The translations under genes were made by a program, and so were the position numbers. From IMG/VR virus record IMGVR_UViG_3300042453_002699, positions 1 through 31,707 of that record: 31,707 nt of DNA; one strand, 5' to 3'. Source of the stretch: a virus. Below the pieces are notes generated by a model. It did not search any database and had not been told where the DNA came from. It was given only the letters and a program-made list of their open reading frames with translations. Below are positions 6,370 through 14,161 of the stretch, in pieces. Within the stretch, counting starts at the first letter, position 1. Every line of letters begins with the position of its first letter.

Positions 6370-6543
6370 TTGATGCTCCCGCTTAGACAGGGGAGCATGC
6401 GCCTTCTGTCGTGCAATCTTGATATGCAGTCGCACCAAGTCCTGCCACTGTGGTGGACATCCCTTGAGAGCGGCCTTCTGAGCTTCCCTGCCCTTAGCCT
6501 GAAGATAAGCCTGCGCGTAGTGTCTTGGGCTCTTCGTTGTCAC
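6361..6543 (-). CDS. Small conserved phage protein after primase, 60 aa
   Basis: This last gene of the leftward replication operon probably starts at GTG 6543, whose GTGA overlaps the primase-helicase stop. An upstream GTG at 6600 would give 79 residues but overlaps by 61 bp. The central sequence SPRHYAQAYLQAKGREAQKA and a following PPQWQDLVRLHI resemble short proteins that often follow phage primases (pattern YA..I......AR..AL..VP...R..V..H). This is recalled and not searched. Function is unknown. The C-terminus is basic. The gene converges on, and overlaps by nine bases, the rightward gene ending at 6369. Confidence 0.65.
   Translation of the reverse strand: MTTKSPRHYAQAYLQAKGREAQKAALKGCPPQWQDLVRLHIKIARQKAHAPLSKREHQSK
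6373..6398. terminator. Hairpin at convergent gene ends
   Basis: ATGCTCCC (6373-6380) and GGGAGCAT (6391-6398) form a perfect 8-bp stem with a 10-base loop, four bases after the rightward stop at 6369 and inside the end of the leftward gene. No T-tract follows on either strand, so a bidirectional terminator is plausible but not canonical. Confidence 0.45.
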
Positions 6544-8867
6544 TTGCGGTATGCTCGCGGTGGGCACAGCATGAGTCGCTGTCCATTGCTTTTTCGGCAC
6601 TGATCACCGTTTTTTGCTCTGATAAGTGTGCTGGCAATGGCGCTGTCGGTCTTCGTTGGACGCTCGATGCCGCACTCGATGAGCACCGTTGATGCCTGAG
6701 TCCAGCGCCAGATTGTGTGTGGAGCCGTCCAGTCGAGTTCATCGAGCAGGCGTTCCTCAATCGGCTCGACGGCCATGAAGTCACTGTTGTGAGCGTTCAG
6801 CGCAGTCATCTCATCCGCGCTCAGATAGTAGCCCTCCCCTGCCTGCCAGAGAGCGTAGACCTCTGCCCAGACCTGCTGCATGTTCAGGCCGTGATCGTGC
6901 TGGATGTGATCGCACTCGATTGTCCAGAAGCGCCGGTTGCCGGTGGCGTCGTGCAGGAACTCTCTGGGATTGACCGAGCCGAAGAACATCGTGCGCCGTG
7001 GGAAGCGTGACTCACGACGCGCGTAGGCGAGCCTGAGCACGTCGATCTGCTTTGTGATGAACGCCTTGAGCTGTGCGATGTCTGACTTGCGGAAGGTGCT
7101 GTCCAGCTCACCGAGCTCCACGAGCCAGTATGAGGTGCATTGCTTGACGGAGTCCTTGTCGTCTGGCTTGAGGATCATGCCCTCCTGAATCAGGTCGAGC
7201 TCTGCCGGAACCAGTGTCTTGAACCACTGAGTCTTGCCCAGATACTGAGCGCCCTGCAGCGTCAGTACGCCCGGTGCGCTGATGCCGTTGGGCATGTACG
7301 CAGCAGCCACCGCAGCGATCATCCACCGCTTGATCAGCGTGTCCTTCATGGCGTTGTCGCCCTTTGCGGTGATCGTGTCACACAGAGCCTGTAGGCGCGG
7401 CTTGCCATCCCACGCACGAGAACCTATCCATGAGACAACCGGGTTGAACTGTGTCTCGTCGGCAAGGTAGGTGATGAAGTCGCTGATGCGATCTGTCGGG
7501 AACTTGAAGAGGCTGCACTCAGACGACAGCCACGCCAGTGATGCGTTGGCCTCGTTGTCCATCGTGTAGGACTCGCCGGGGATGATGATCTCCTCTGACT
7601 TCTTGATGACGTTGTAGCGGATGACGACGCCGAGCCGGTGACAAATCTCTCGCAGGTTGTCGATGTGGCGCAGCGGTCTGAGCTTGTCGTCTGTCCACAG
7701 CAGCGGGCTCAAGTGATCGCTTTGTCGTGCTGGCTCAGTGACGTCTGTGTCAGCCGGCTCTCGCTGTATCTGCGGCGCGTTTCGCTGAGTCTGGGCTGGT
7801 GCTGTCTCCATGCCCAGCAGGTTTGCTGCAGCCTTGACGGCGCGTCTCATGTCTCCGTTGTGTTCGTAATAACAGTACAGATCGAATGCGTTGACAGGCT
7901 TGCCAGACTCCTCTGAACACAAGGGATCGCTGCTGTGGTGGATCCAGCATGAGTCGCCGCTTGGGAATATAATAACACCCGGCAGCCCGGTGCCGCTGTG
8001 TGGCGACAGGTAGCGCTTGGATCCCTTGCGCTGGTAACCGTACTGCTCGAGCAGTGTGATTAAATCGTGGGCATCAGTGAATGCGTCGATAACACTGCCA
8101 CGAACCGTGCCGGATGTGTTGGCCTTTTTGTGCAGTGAGACCTCTGGCTTTTTGTCCTCTGGTAACCACGGACACATGCCTTTGACCTGCGGCTTGAATC
8201 GTTCCCAGTCACTCCACATCGCGAGCAGCCACTGCGGTGGCTCAGGCCAGTCATCGACTGGCTGAACCAGCCACTTGTACGGCTGCCCTGTGTCCGGGTG
8301 AATTGATGGTGGCAGCACGTCTTGTCGCTGCTTACCGTCGCACGATGAACGTAGCTCGAAAACGGTGTAGCGAGCCCAACGCTGGGCAACCAAGCGTATG
8401 CGCGCCTCTCTATCAGCGTCACCGCTGACCTTCGCAGCTGCAGCTGCAGCCATCGCCTGCTTGTGCTTGTCTCCTGTGGGATCGTTGCGGGAAGGCCAGT
8501 CCAGCTTGTGATAGCCGAGCATGACGTCTGCGGGCACACGGAACATGACACGCCGCCCCTTGCTGCTACCCTGTATGACGGGGAAGGCGCTGAGGGTGCT
8601 TTCATCGATGCCGAATTCGGCGCATATGTGTGAAAAGGAAACATCGCAATCGATGTCGAGCGAGCACATGCGAGATGGTCCAAGCGCCACGCCCATGTTC
8701 CAGTCTGGCCGTTGCTGCCAGAAATTCTCTGCTTCTGCCGGGTCACTGATCGTGTTGTTGCCCCAGTCGGATGCTCGGGGGAATTTGCGACTGGGCTCTA
8801 TAGGCACAAGATGCATGCCGAAGCGTTCGGTGTACCGGCGGGCGTACCAGCTGATTGGCTTACTCAT
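6540..8867 (-). CDS. PrimPol-VirE-like primase-helicase
   Basis: A 775-residue protein likely to prime and unwind DNA at the phage origin. Residues 1-210 fit an archaeo-eukaryotic-type primase-polymerase domain: the acidic motif SLDIDCD (69-75), a region PVIQGSSKGRRVMFRV (96-111) at the place of the sGxH motif, and the family signature LPPSIHPDTGQPYKW (185-199). Residues about 280-320 (YLSPHSGTGLPG, HHSSDPL) match the linker of phage primases. The C-terminal VirE/D5-like ATPase has Walker A GAQYLGKT (539-546), Walker B YWLVELGELD (580-589) and a sensor region GSVNPREFLHDATGNRRFW (630-648). Arg replaces His in the second primase motif, which is atypical. The start ATG overlaps the previous stop (ATGA). 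The gene is in operon with a helicase and a nuclease. Confidence 0.9.
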   Translation of the reverse strand: MSKPISWYARRYTERFGMHLVPIEPSRKFPRASDWGNNTISDPAEAENFWQQRPDWNMGVALGPSRMCSLDIDCDVSFSHICAEFGIDESTLSAFPVIQGSSKGRRVMFRVPADVMLGYHKLDWPSRNDPTGDKHKQAMAAAAAAKVSGDADREARIRLVAQRWARYTVFELRSSCDGKQRQDVLPPSIHPDTGQPYKWLVQPVDDWPEPPQWLLAMWSDWERFKPQVKGMCPWLPEDKKPEVSLHKKANTSGTVRGSVIDAFTDAHDLITLLEQYGYQRKGSKRYLSPHSGTGLPGVIIFPSGDSCWIHHSSDPLCSEESGKPVNAFDLYCYYEHNGDMRRAVKAAANLLGMETAPAQTQRNAPQIQREPADTDVTEPARQSDHLSPLLWTDDKLRPLRHIDNLREICHRLGVVIRYNVIKKSEEIIIPGESYTMDNEANASLAWLSSECSLFKFPTDRISDFITYLADETQFNPVVSWIGSRAWDGKPRLQALCDTITAKGDNAMKDTLIKRWMIAAVAAAYMPNGISAPGVLTLQGAQYLGKTQWFKTLVPAELDLIQEGMILKPDDKDSVKQCTSYWLVELGELDSTFRKSDIAQLKAFITKQIDVLRLAYARRESRFPRRTMFFGSVNPREFLHDATGNRRFWTIECDHIQHDHGLNMQQVWAEVYALWQAGEGYYLSADEMTALNAHNSDFMAVEPIEERLLDELDWTAPHTIWRWTQASTVLIECGIERPTKTDSAIASTLIRAKNGDQCRKSNGQRLMLCPPRAYRK

Positions 8868-9076
8868 TGGACAGACCCTGCATTATCGGGATCGATCCAT
8901 GAGTGGATGGGTGCGTGAACCGGGATGTCCTCTGGCTTGATCCAGAGCTTCTGGTCGTGCTTATCCAGCTTGATGATACTCAAGCAATCGATGCACTGGG
9001 CACCGAAATGGAGGGATCCGTTGGGGAGCTTACGACGGCAGTATTGCCACCGTTCGTGACGACAGGGGTCATTCAT
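8864..9076 (-). CDS. Small putative zinc-binding protein, 70 aa
   Basis: The ATG at 9076 has AGAGG five bases upstream. A GTG two codons earlier is less well placed. The protein carries CRHERWQYC near its N-terminus and CIDC after about 20 residues, suggesting a small zinc ribbon made of Cys and His. It sits between a nuclease and the primase-helicase, with a 4-base overlap to the latter, so a role in replication is plausible. No family is recognised. Confidence 0.7.
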   Translation of the reverse strand: MNDPCRHERWQYCRRKLPNGSLHFGAQCIDCLSIIKLDKHDQKLWIKPEDIPVHAPIHSWIDPDNAGSVQ

Positions 9077-9116
9077 AATCACCTCTTGGGGTTAAGGGCC
9101 GCAGCCCACTTGCTTG

Positions 9117-9461
9117 TTATTGGATCAACTTTAAAGCATCTTCCACGGATCGCGCAACACCCGCGACACCGCCGGCCTTGATCACTGCGTCCATAAAACG
9201 CTGCTGCTCAGGCCGTATGCGCCCGGTGGTGGTCTTCACCTCAACGGCCAAAAACCTGCCGTCTGGTGCGATCCCGATGATGTCAGATCCGCCCTTGGTC
9301 AGACCCGCGTGAATCATGCGCGCCTCTGCAATTGTTACGGTCTTGCTGATCTGATGCACGACCCGACCAACCCATGCACCAGCGGTCTCGCATCGCCACA
9401 CAGTACAGCCGGCCTCAGAAAGCGCCAGCAATATCCTCACTTGGATTTGTGATTCTTTCAT
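9117..9461 (-). CDS. VRR-NUC domain nuclease
   Basis: This 114-residue protein fits the VRR-NUC family of PD-(D/E)XK nucleases. It has an N-terminal Glu (MKESQIQ), the core GGSDIIGIAPDGRFLAVEVK with D84-region and EVK catalytic residues, and the family's following Q..F...I...GG..GVARS pattern. Such stand-alone phage enzymes are Holliday-junction-like or flap nucleases that act in replication and recombination. The specific substrate here is inference. It overlaps the end of the upstream helicase gene by 47 bp, which suggests coupled expression and a shared pathway. The length is typical for the single-domain form. Confidence 0.9.
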   Translation of the reverse strand: MKESQIQVRILLALSEAGCTVWRCETAGAWVGRVVHQISKTVTIAEARMIHAGLTKGGSDIIGIAPDGRFLAVEVKTTTGRIRPEQQRFMDAVIKAGGVAGVARSVEDALKLIQ

Positions 9462-10884
9462 AGATTGCGCTCGCCTCTTTAAACTCTGCCGGTGTTGGCT
9501 TTCTACCCTGCCGGCTGGCGTTTACTATCGCCGCCCATGCTGCCGGGTTTTTCATTCCGCGACTGACGCCGACCGAAACCAAGTCTACGAGCCCTCGAGC
9601 TTTAGCCTGTTCCCTCCCACGCTCGCGTCTTGCTGCGTCGAGATCGACTTCGGCCAGCTGCCCGTCAACCTGCTCAATCTTGCGCCCAGTGACCTCAACC
9701 TCTGCGCCACAGTTTGGGCATTCTGACACACCTCGCTTGAAGATGTGGAAGCACTGTTTGCACTGTTGTATCTGCAGCTCCGGGTCTTCGTCGCGCGTTG
9801 ATCGCTTGCGCTTCTTGCGCCCGTCCAGAGACCATTCTCTCACGTCGTCGGGCAGCCCGTGTCTCTGCCAGTTGTTTACCTGATCAAGGATAACGAGCTC
9901 AGACTTGCCCTGCTCGGGACGCAGGCCGCGACCGATGAGCTGCAGGTACACGATGACAGACTGGGTGGGTCGCAGCTGCTGTACCGCCTCAACTGCTGGG
10001 ATGTCGAGTCCCTCGATAGCGAGCTGGACAGTGCAGAGCACAAGCGTCTGGCCTGCGCGGAACCGCTCTAATGCGTCCTCACGCTCCTTGTCTGAGTTCG
10101 TGCCGTCGATGTGCTCTGCTGGGATGCCAGCAGCGTTGTACTGCGCGCATGTGTGCTCCGAGTGCGCAATGGAAACACAGAACACCATACAGCGTTTGCC
10201 GTCCACGTACTGCCTGTATGCACGGATCGCATCGCCTGTGATCGTCGGCCTGTCCATGACCTTCTCTGCCTGCTTGATGTCGTAGTCACCGGCCTTGGTT
10301 TTTACGGAGCTCAGGTCTGGACCATTGACCGGGGCGATGAGTCGGTATGGTGACAGAAACCCCTCACGGATGAGCCAAGCCATGTCCTGTACTTCAATCA
10401 TGTCAGAGTAGAGCTCGCCCAGCCCACGGCCATCCGTGCGCTCAGGCGTTGCCGTGAGCCCTATGATGTACGCATCGGGGCAGGCATCTACGATCTGCTG
10501 ATATGAGTCGCTGACCGAGCGGTGACACTCGTCAAAGATAATCACCTTGGGTCTCTGATCGACGGGCATTGTCTGGATTCGATTGGCCGCAGTGATAACG
10601 GTAGCTATCTGCGCCAACTGGGGCGATCTGCCCTTGCCAGACATGATCATGCCGTGCGCCAGCTTTGCATCCCACAGCGCCCTGCTTGTCTGATTGCAGA
10701 GCTCACGCCTGTGGACGACAAACCAACACCGATTACCCTGCTCGACAGCTCCCTGCATGATCCTGATCGCCATGCGCGTCTTGCCTGCGCCGGTTGGTGC
10801 AACGAGTATTGACCGCTTATATTGTCTGATCGAGTCACGCAGCCTGCTCACGCCGGACAGCTGATACTCACGCAGGCTTATCAT
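9415..10884 (-). CDS. Superfamily 2 DEAD/DEAH-type helicase
   Basis: A 489-residue ATP-dependent DNA helicase of the SSL2/RecG-like SF2 group. N-terminal RecA domain: a Q-motif-like MISLREYQLSGV, Walker A APTGAGKT (29-36), motif II DECH (118-121) and motif III TATPERTDG (144-152). The second RecA domain ends with motif VI QLIGRGLRPEQG. After the helicase core there is a zinc ribbon (CKQC...CPNC) and a helical charged tail. It probably unwinds DNA for replication or recombination beside the primase-helicase. Its first 17 bp overlap the end of the regulator gene, and its end overlaps the nuclease gene, so the operon is tightly coupled. Confidence 0.93.
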   Translation of the reverse strand: MISLREYQLSGVSRLRDSIRQYKRSILVAPTGAGKTRMAIRIMQGAVEQGNRCWFVVHRRELCNQTSRALWDAKLAHGMIMSGKGRSPQLAQIATVITAANRIQTMPVDQRPKVIIFDECHRSVSDSYQQIVDACPDAYIIGLTATPERTDGRGLGELYSDMIEVQDMAWLIREGFLSPYRLIAPVNGPDLSSVKTKAGDYDIKQAEKVMDRPTITGDAIRAYRQYVDGKRCMVFCVSIAHSEHTCAQYNAAGIPAEHIDGTNSDKEREDALERFRAGQTLVLCTVQLAIEGLDIPAVEAVQQLRPTQSVIVYLQLIGRGLRPEQGKSELVILDQVNNWQRHGLPDDVREWSLDGRKKRKRSTRDEDPELQIQQCKQCFHIFKRGVSECPNCGAEVEVTGRKIEQVDGQLAEVDLDAARRERGREQAKARGLVDLVSVGVSRGMKNPAAWAAIVNASRQGRKPTPAEFKEASAIYERITNPSEDIAGAF

Positions 10885-11050
10885 TGCGGCTCTCCAGATA
10901 GTCAGAAAGCGCCTTCACCGTTTCGTAAGTCGGGCGGCTTGAGCTTTGCATAAACCGATAGATTGTTGCAGGTGAAACCTTGGATGCTTCTGCAACCTTT
11001 TGTAGATTGCGGTCTTGCAAGGCACTCCTGACCTCGTCAGGGGTCATCAT
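10868..11050 (-). CDS. Cro-like HTH regulator (first of two paralogues)
   Basis: The chosen start is ATG 11050 (MMTPDEV) with GGGAG eight bases upstream, giving 60 residues. A longer frame to 11119 crosses the promoter region. The protein has a compact HTH: LQKVAEASKVSPATIYRFMQ, followed by PTYETVKALSDYLESR. It aligns along its whole length with the plus-strand protein at 23056-23235 (T..EVR..L..R.L..VA.A...S..T.......S....VK.LSDYL). It probably represses the divergent promoters in front of it, as the first gene of the replication operon and opposite the exonuclease gene. The target is inferred from position. Confidence 0.8.
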   Translation of the reverse strand: MMTPDEVRSALQDRNLQKVAEASKVSPATIYRFMQSSSRPTYETVKALSDYLESRNDKPA

Positions 11051-11084
11051 AGTTATCACTCCCGTATAAATATTTGCACTTGAG

Positions 11085-11113
11085 TTGACAAGATTACACG
11101 CCTGCGTTAATGT
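11085..11113 (+). promoter_or_regulatory. Promoter for the rightward recombination operon
   Basis: A consensus -35 TTGACA (11085-11090) is followed after 17 bases by a weaker -10 TAATGT (11108-11113). The predicted transcription start is near 11120, just before the GGAGGG ribosome-binding site of the exonuclease gene. It overlaps the leftward promoter candidates. Confidence 0.55.
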
Positions 11114-11119
11114 TTTCAA
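11091..11119 (-). promoter_or_regulatory. Candidate leftward promoter for the regulator-helicase operon
   Basis: On the minus strand TTGAAA (11119-11114) lies 17 bases from TAATCT (11096-11091), giving a leader of about 34 bases with a ribosome-binding site. An alternative, TTGTCA (11091-11086) with TATACG (11068-11063), also has 17-base spacing but would leave an almost leaderless transcript. Either overlaps the rightward promoter, so the two directions would compete. Confidence 0.4.
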
Positions 11120-11139
11120 TACCGTTAATTGGAGGGATT

Positions 11140-11988
11140 ATGAAAATTACATCGTATTTAGATTGGGATGGCACCTACCCAGCGCTGGTTTCCGGCATGC
11201 CAAACGCTGATTACCACCTGCACGACAGCATCAGCAACAGTGGGCTCTCGCTTGTGGCGCGCAGTCCAGCGCACTATTTCCACGCACCGAAACCCAGCAG
11301 CACTCGGGCGATGGAGATCGGCACAGCCTTCCACGCTGCCCTGCTTGAGCCGGATCGTTACGCAGCTGAGTACGTTGTTGTCACTGGCTGCGATGACCGG
11401 CGGGTGAGCGCGTACAAGGATGCCGCGAAGATTTATGGCGGCGACAAAGCACTGACTGAATCTGAGGGATCTTCGGTCACTGTGATGGCTGAGTCGATCC
11501 GGTCCAACGGGCCGGCTAACATGCTTTTTACACAAGCAGGACACGCTGAACTGTCAGCCTTCGTGCGCGATCCAGAAACCGGCGTATTTATGCGGTGCCG
11601 CTTTGACTGGCTGACCGATGAAAGTGTTTGCATTGATTTGAAAAAGACTCAGGACTGCCGCGAACACGCATTCAGCCGCAGCTTGCACAACTACAGATAT
11701 CATGTGCAAGCGGCCATGTACTCGCACATCTATGAGCTGCTTTTTGGCAAACCGCTGAAGTCTTTTAAGTTGCTTGCTGTGGAAGAGGAGCCGCCATGCG
11801 CTAACGTGTTGTACGACATCGATCCGCTGGCGCTACAGCACGGGCACACACTGTACCGTCAGGCGCTGGAGTCTTACGCTAAGTCGCTCGAAACCAATAG
11901 CTGGGAATCGTACAGTGGGACAGGCGTAGTCACGCTGCCAGAGTTTGTGTTGGCAGCACTTGATAACAATGATGAGGGGATTTATTAA
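11140..11988 (+). CDS. RecE/YqaJ-like PD-(D/E)XK exonuclease
   Basis: The ATG at 11140 has GGAGGG five bases upstream, giving 282 residues. The protein matches the phage exodeoxyribonuclease VIII-like (PDDEXK) family. It has ISNSGLSLVARSPAHYFHAP near the N-terminus, GTAFHAALLEP (conserved His in a GxxxHxxxLEP motif), a catalytic core RFDWLTDESVCIDLKKT (Asp, then Asp-Leu-Lys) and the trailing YHVQAAMYSHIY helix with Gln. It would resect double-stranded DNA 5' to 3' to create single strands for recombination or replication. The next genes encode a conserved partner and SSB, which is the usual neighbourhood. No RecT or Erf annealing protein is recognised nearby unless the partner fills that role. 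Confidence 0.9.
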   Translation: MKITSYLDWDGTYPALVSGMPNADYHLHDSISNSGLSLVARSPAHYFHAPKPSSTRAMEIGTAFHAALLEPDRYAAEYVVVTGCDDRRVSAYKDAAKIYGGDKALTESEGSSVTVMAESIRSNGPANMLFTQAGHAELSAFVRDPETGVFMRCRFDWLTDESVCIDLKKTQDCREHAFSRSLHNYRYHVQAAMYSHIYELLFGKPLKSFKLLAVEEEPPCANVLYDIDPLALQHGHTLYRQALESYAKSLETNSWESYSGTGVVTLPEFVLAALDNNDEGIY

Positions 11989-11989
11989 C

Positions 11990-12586
11990 ATGGCAGACGT
12001 AAGCAAGGCGCTGGAAGCCAAGAGCGATCAGCTAAACGCGACAGACATTCTCGGAGCAGAGCCGGTCATCCGGATCCGCGCTGTTGATGTAAGGGGATCA
12101 GAACAGCCCATCTGGGTGTATTTCGACGGCGACAACAATCGTCCGTGGAAGCCCAGCAAGGGGATGCTACGAATACTGGCTGCAGGGTGGGGTCGTGACT
12201 CTGACGGATGGATCGGTAAGCATGTCCAGTTGATGTTTGAATCGTCCGTGATCTACGCAGGCAAGGAAGTTGGCGGAATCCGCGTGAAAGCCATGTCCGA
12301 TATTCCTGCAGCTGGGATGAACTGCGCGCTGACAATCAGTAAGAGCAAGCGGGAGCCTTATCACGTTCCTCTGCTGAAGGTGCAGTCAAAGATTTATCCG
12401 GCTGACAAGTTCGACGGATTGCTCCCGGTAATGGCGAAGGCGATGGCTGATGGCAAAATGACGCTGCCGCAGGTTGTTGCGCAGTGCCAGAAAACCGGCC
12501 AGCTCACGCCAGAACAACTGGCCCAGCTTGAGGCTGCAGCACCCATTGAAGTGTCACAGGACGAAAACGAAGGCGAGGTGTATTGA
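11990..12586 (+). CDS. Conserved exonuclease-partner protein, 198 aa
   Basis: The ATG at 11990 follows the exonuclease stop by one base and has GAGGGG upstream. The segment [16 protein letters not shown], then [13 protein letters not shown] and [15 protein letters not shown], matches a pattern I recall in phage proteins beside PD-(D/E)XK exonucleases (PWKPCKSMRRVL...GRSMTLY...GGIRISHMS). The fold of this part looks beta-rich, possibly OB-like, with a later helical region and an acidic tail (DENEGEVY). Acidic tails are common in single-strand-DNA binding partners. A role in recombination with the exonuclease and SSB is inferred from position, and annealing activity is not shown. Confidence 0.8.
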   Translation: MADVSKALEAKSDQLNATDILGAEPVIRIRAVDVRGSEQPIWVYFDGDNNRPWKPSKGMLRILAAGWGRDSDGWIGKHVQLMFESSVIYAGKEVGGIRVKAMSDIPAAGMNCALTISKSKREPYHVPLLKVQSKIYPADKFDGLLPVMAKAMADGKMTLPQVVAQCQKTGQLTPEQLAQLEAAAPIEVSQDENEGEVY

Positions 12587-12588
12587 TT

Positions 12589-13032
12589 ATGTCATCAAGA
12601 GGTGTAAACAAAGTAATTCTGGTAGGCAATGTTGGCAAAGATCCAGAAACTCGATACTTGCCATCTGGCGGTGCGGTTACCAATCTTGCTATCGCCACCA
12701 GTGAATCATGGAAAGATAAAACCACAGGCCAGCAGCAGGAAAAAACTGAATGGCATCGCGTGGTTTTCTTTAACAAATTGGCGGAGATCGTCAACGAATA
12801 CGTTCGCAAAGGCAGCAAGCTTTATATCGAGGGCAGTTTACGTACCCGCTCGTGGGAGCAGGACGGTCAAACCAAGTATGCCACAGAAATTGTTGCCAGT
12901 GAGATGCAAATGCTGGACGGCAAGCGTGATGATGCCCCAGCAGCACCGAGAGCACCGGCTGCAGCACAGCCTGCTCCTGCACAATCTCGGCCAGCAGACT
13001 TTGACGACTTAGACGACGATCTTCCATTCTAG
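12589..13032 (+). CDS. ssb: Single-stranded DNA-binding protein
   Basis: A bacterial-type SSB of 147 residues. The OB-fold begins [20 protein letters not shown] and includes [15 protein letters not shown] and [11 protein letters not shown], with all typical blocks present. A flexible Ala, Pro and Gln-rich linker follows, and the protein ends in the acidic tip DDDLPF that in bacterial SSBs binds partner proteins. It coats single-stranded DNA during replication and recombination. The ATG at 12589 is preferred over TTG 12583 because GAGGTG ends eight bases upstream of it. It lies directly after the exonuclease and its partner. A full C-terminal tip suggests it recruits host or phage repair proteins. 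Confidence 0.97.
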   Translation: MSSRGVNKVILVGNVGKDPETRYLPSGGAVTNLAIATSESWKDKTTGQQQEKTEWHRVVFFNKLAEIVNEYVRKGSKLYIEGSLRTRSWEQDGQTKYATEIVASEMQMLDGKRDDAPAAPRAPAAAQPAPAQSRPADFDDLDDDLPF

Positions 13033-13042
13033 AAATTATGTT

Positions 13043-13058
13043 GGCGGCGCAAGCCGCC
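13043..13058 (+). promoter_or_regulatory. Hairpin with GCAA tetraloop before small terminase
   Basis: GGCGGC (13043-13048) and GCCGCC (13053-13058) form a 6-bp GC stem closed by a GCAA tetraloop, a stable GNRA type. It lies in the 44-bp gap between SSB and the small-terminase gene, eight bases before the AGGAGG ribosome-binding site. No T-tract follows, so a processing or attenuating hairpin is more likely than a terminator. Confidence 0.45.
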
Positions 13059-13076
13059 CACAATTAGGAGGTATCT

Positions 13077-13856
13077 ATGACAAAAAGAAAACGAGTTGCC
13101 GAGCTGTTCAACAGCTCCCCGGTGAAGGTCAAGGCATTAAACGTACGACTCAATATGAAAGTCGATCCTCTGGAAGCTCAAAAGAGAACGGTCACTGCCC
13201 AGCACTGGAAGTTTATCCAAACGCTTGTTGACGGAGAGGGGAAGGTGACCTTGAAGGATGCAGCAATTGCAGCAGGATATTCGGCTGCGTCTGCGAGGGA
13301 GACGGCCTATCAACTGACCAATCCTAAGTTCAATCCCCACGTTGTCGCGGCCATCCAGCGCTACCGGCAAGACCTTGCGGAAAAGTATGGAACGACATTC
13401 GAGCGGCACATGCGAGACATGCAAACCATCAGGGACAAAGCTCTCGAAGCCGGCAACTACTCTGCAGCTGTGCAGGCAGAGTACCGCCGTGGGCAGGCAC
13501 TGGGAACCATCTACGTAGAGCGCAAAGAGATCAGACACGGCACGATTGACTCTATGGGTCTTGATGAGGTCAAGCGCAAGCTGGAGGAGATCAAGGCTAT
13601 ATATGGAGACCCTGCGGGTATCATTGACGTGACGCCGGCTGCTGAAGCGCTGATCGAAGACGATGCAGAGTATGTGGATGATGAGGATGATGATCAGGAT
13701 GACGATGAAGCGCAACCAGTGGAGTACGAGGAGCCTGAAGAAGACGAGGAGCCTGAAGAAGATGAGGGGTCATTGATGATAAAGAAAATGCGCGAGGAGC
13801 AAATCAGGATGGCAGCAGAGCGGCGGGCAAAGATGAGGAATAAGCATTTACCATGA
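13077..13856 (+). CDS. terS: Terminase small subunit
   Basis: A 259-residue protein with a strong AGGAGG site before its ATG. Residues 35-90 match the terminase small-subunit DNA-binding region: KFIQTLVDGEGKVTLKDAAI and AAGYSAASARETAYQLTNPK, the HTH that recognises phage DNA. A helical oligomerisation region and MGLDEVKRKLEEIKAIYG follow. The C-terminal part is very acidic (Asp and Glu runs, residues 200-235) and encoded by an exact tandem 18-bp repeat at 13728-13745 and 13746-13763. It ends in a basic helix. It hands phage DNA to the large subunit for packaging. It lies in the replication-recombination operon, about 10 kb from, and on the opposite strand to, the large subunit. Confidence 0.88.
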   Translation: MTKRKRVAELFNSSPVKVKALNVRLNMKVDPLEAQKRTVTAQHWKFIQTLVDGEGKVTLKDAAIAAGYSAASARETAYQLTNPKFNPHVVAAIQRYRQDLAEKYGTTFERHMRDMQTIRDKALEAGNYSAAVQAEYRRGQALGTIYVERKEIRHGTIDSMGLDEVKRKLEEIKAIYGDPAGIIDVTPAAEALIEDDAEYVDDEDDDQDDDEAQPVEYEEPEEDEEPEEDEGSLMIKKMREEQIRMAAERRAKMRNKHLP

Positions 13857-14161
13857 CAACAACTGAAGTTAAAAAGCCGCGCAAAAAACGCGCAGCACAT
13901 AGACGCCCGGGACGAAAGCTCGGAGTAAATTTTGTGAAGAAGCACATGACCGCTGTAGCTACGCGCCCGGATCACTACTACATGCTGCGTATGATGTCTG
14001 ACTACTATGACGCCCCGCTTACAAAAATCGTTGGCGCGATGATTGTCAGAGAGTACTGCCGAATCCTGTCAGAGTCGGACCCAGATAGAGCATCAAAGCT
14101 GAAGGAGACGTATGAGAACAACGAAGAGCACTCTCAGTACATCATTAGACTTGCCGATTGA
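13853..14161 (+). CDS. Unknown basic phage protein, 102 aa
   Basis: The ATG overlaps the small-terminase stop by four bases. The first 30 residues are highly basic (KKPRKKRAAHRRPGRKLG), suited to binding nucleic acid. The rest (YYMLRMMSDYYDAPLTKIVG and on) is helical and ends with KLKETYENNEEHSQYIIRL. The pattern resembles small ribbon-helix-helix or similar DNA-binding proteins, but no clear match is seen. The next gene starts inside its last 50 bases. Confidence 0.7.
   Translation: MTTTEVKKPRKKRAAHRRPGRKLGVNFVKKHMTAVATRPDHYYMLRMMSDYYDAPLTKIVGAMIVREYCRILSESDPDRASKLKETYENNEEHSQYIIRLAD

Noticed and set aside
13137-13715. 192-codon antisense frame in the small-terminase gene
   Set aside because: It is the complement of the Asp/Glu-rich tail, giving Ile/His runs, and lacks a start signal.
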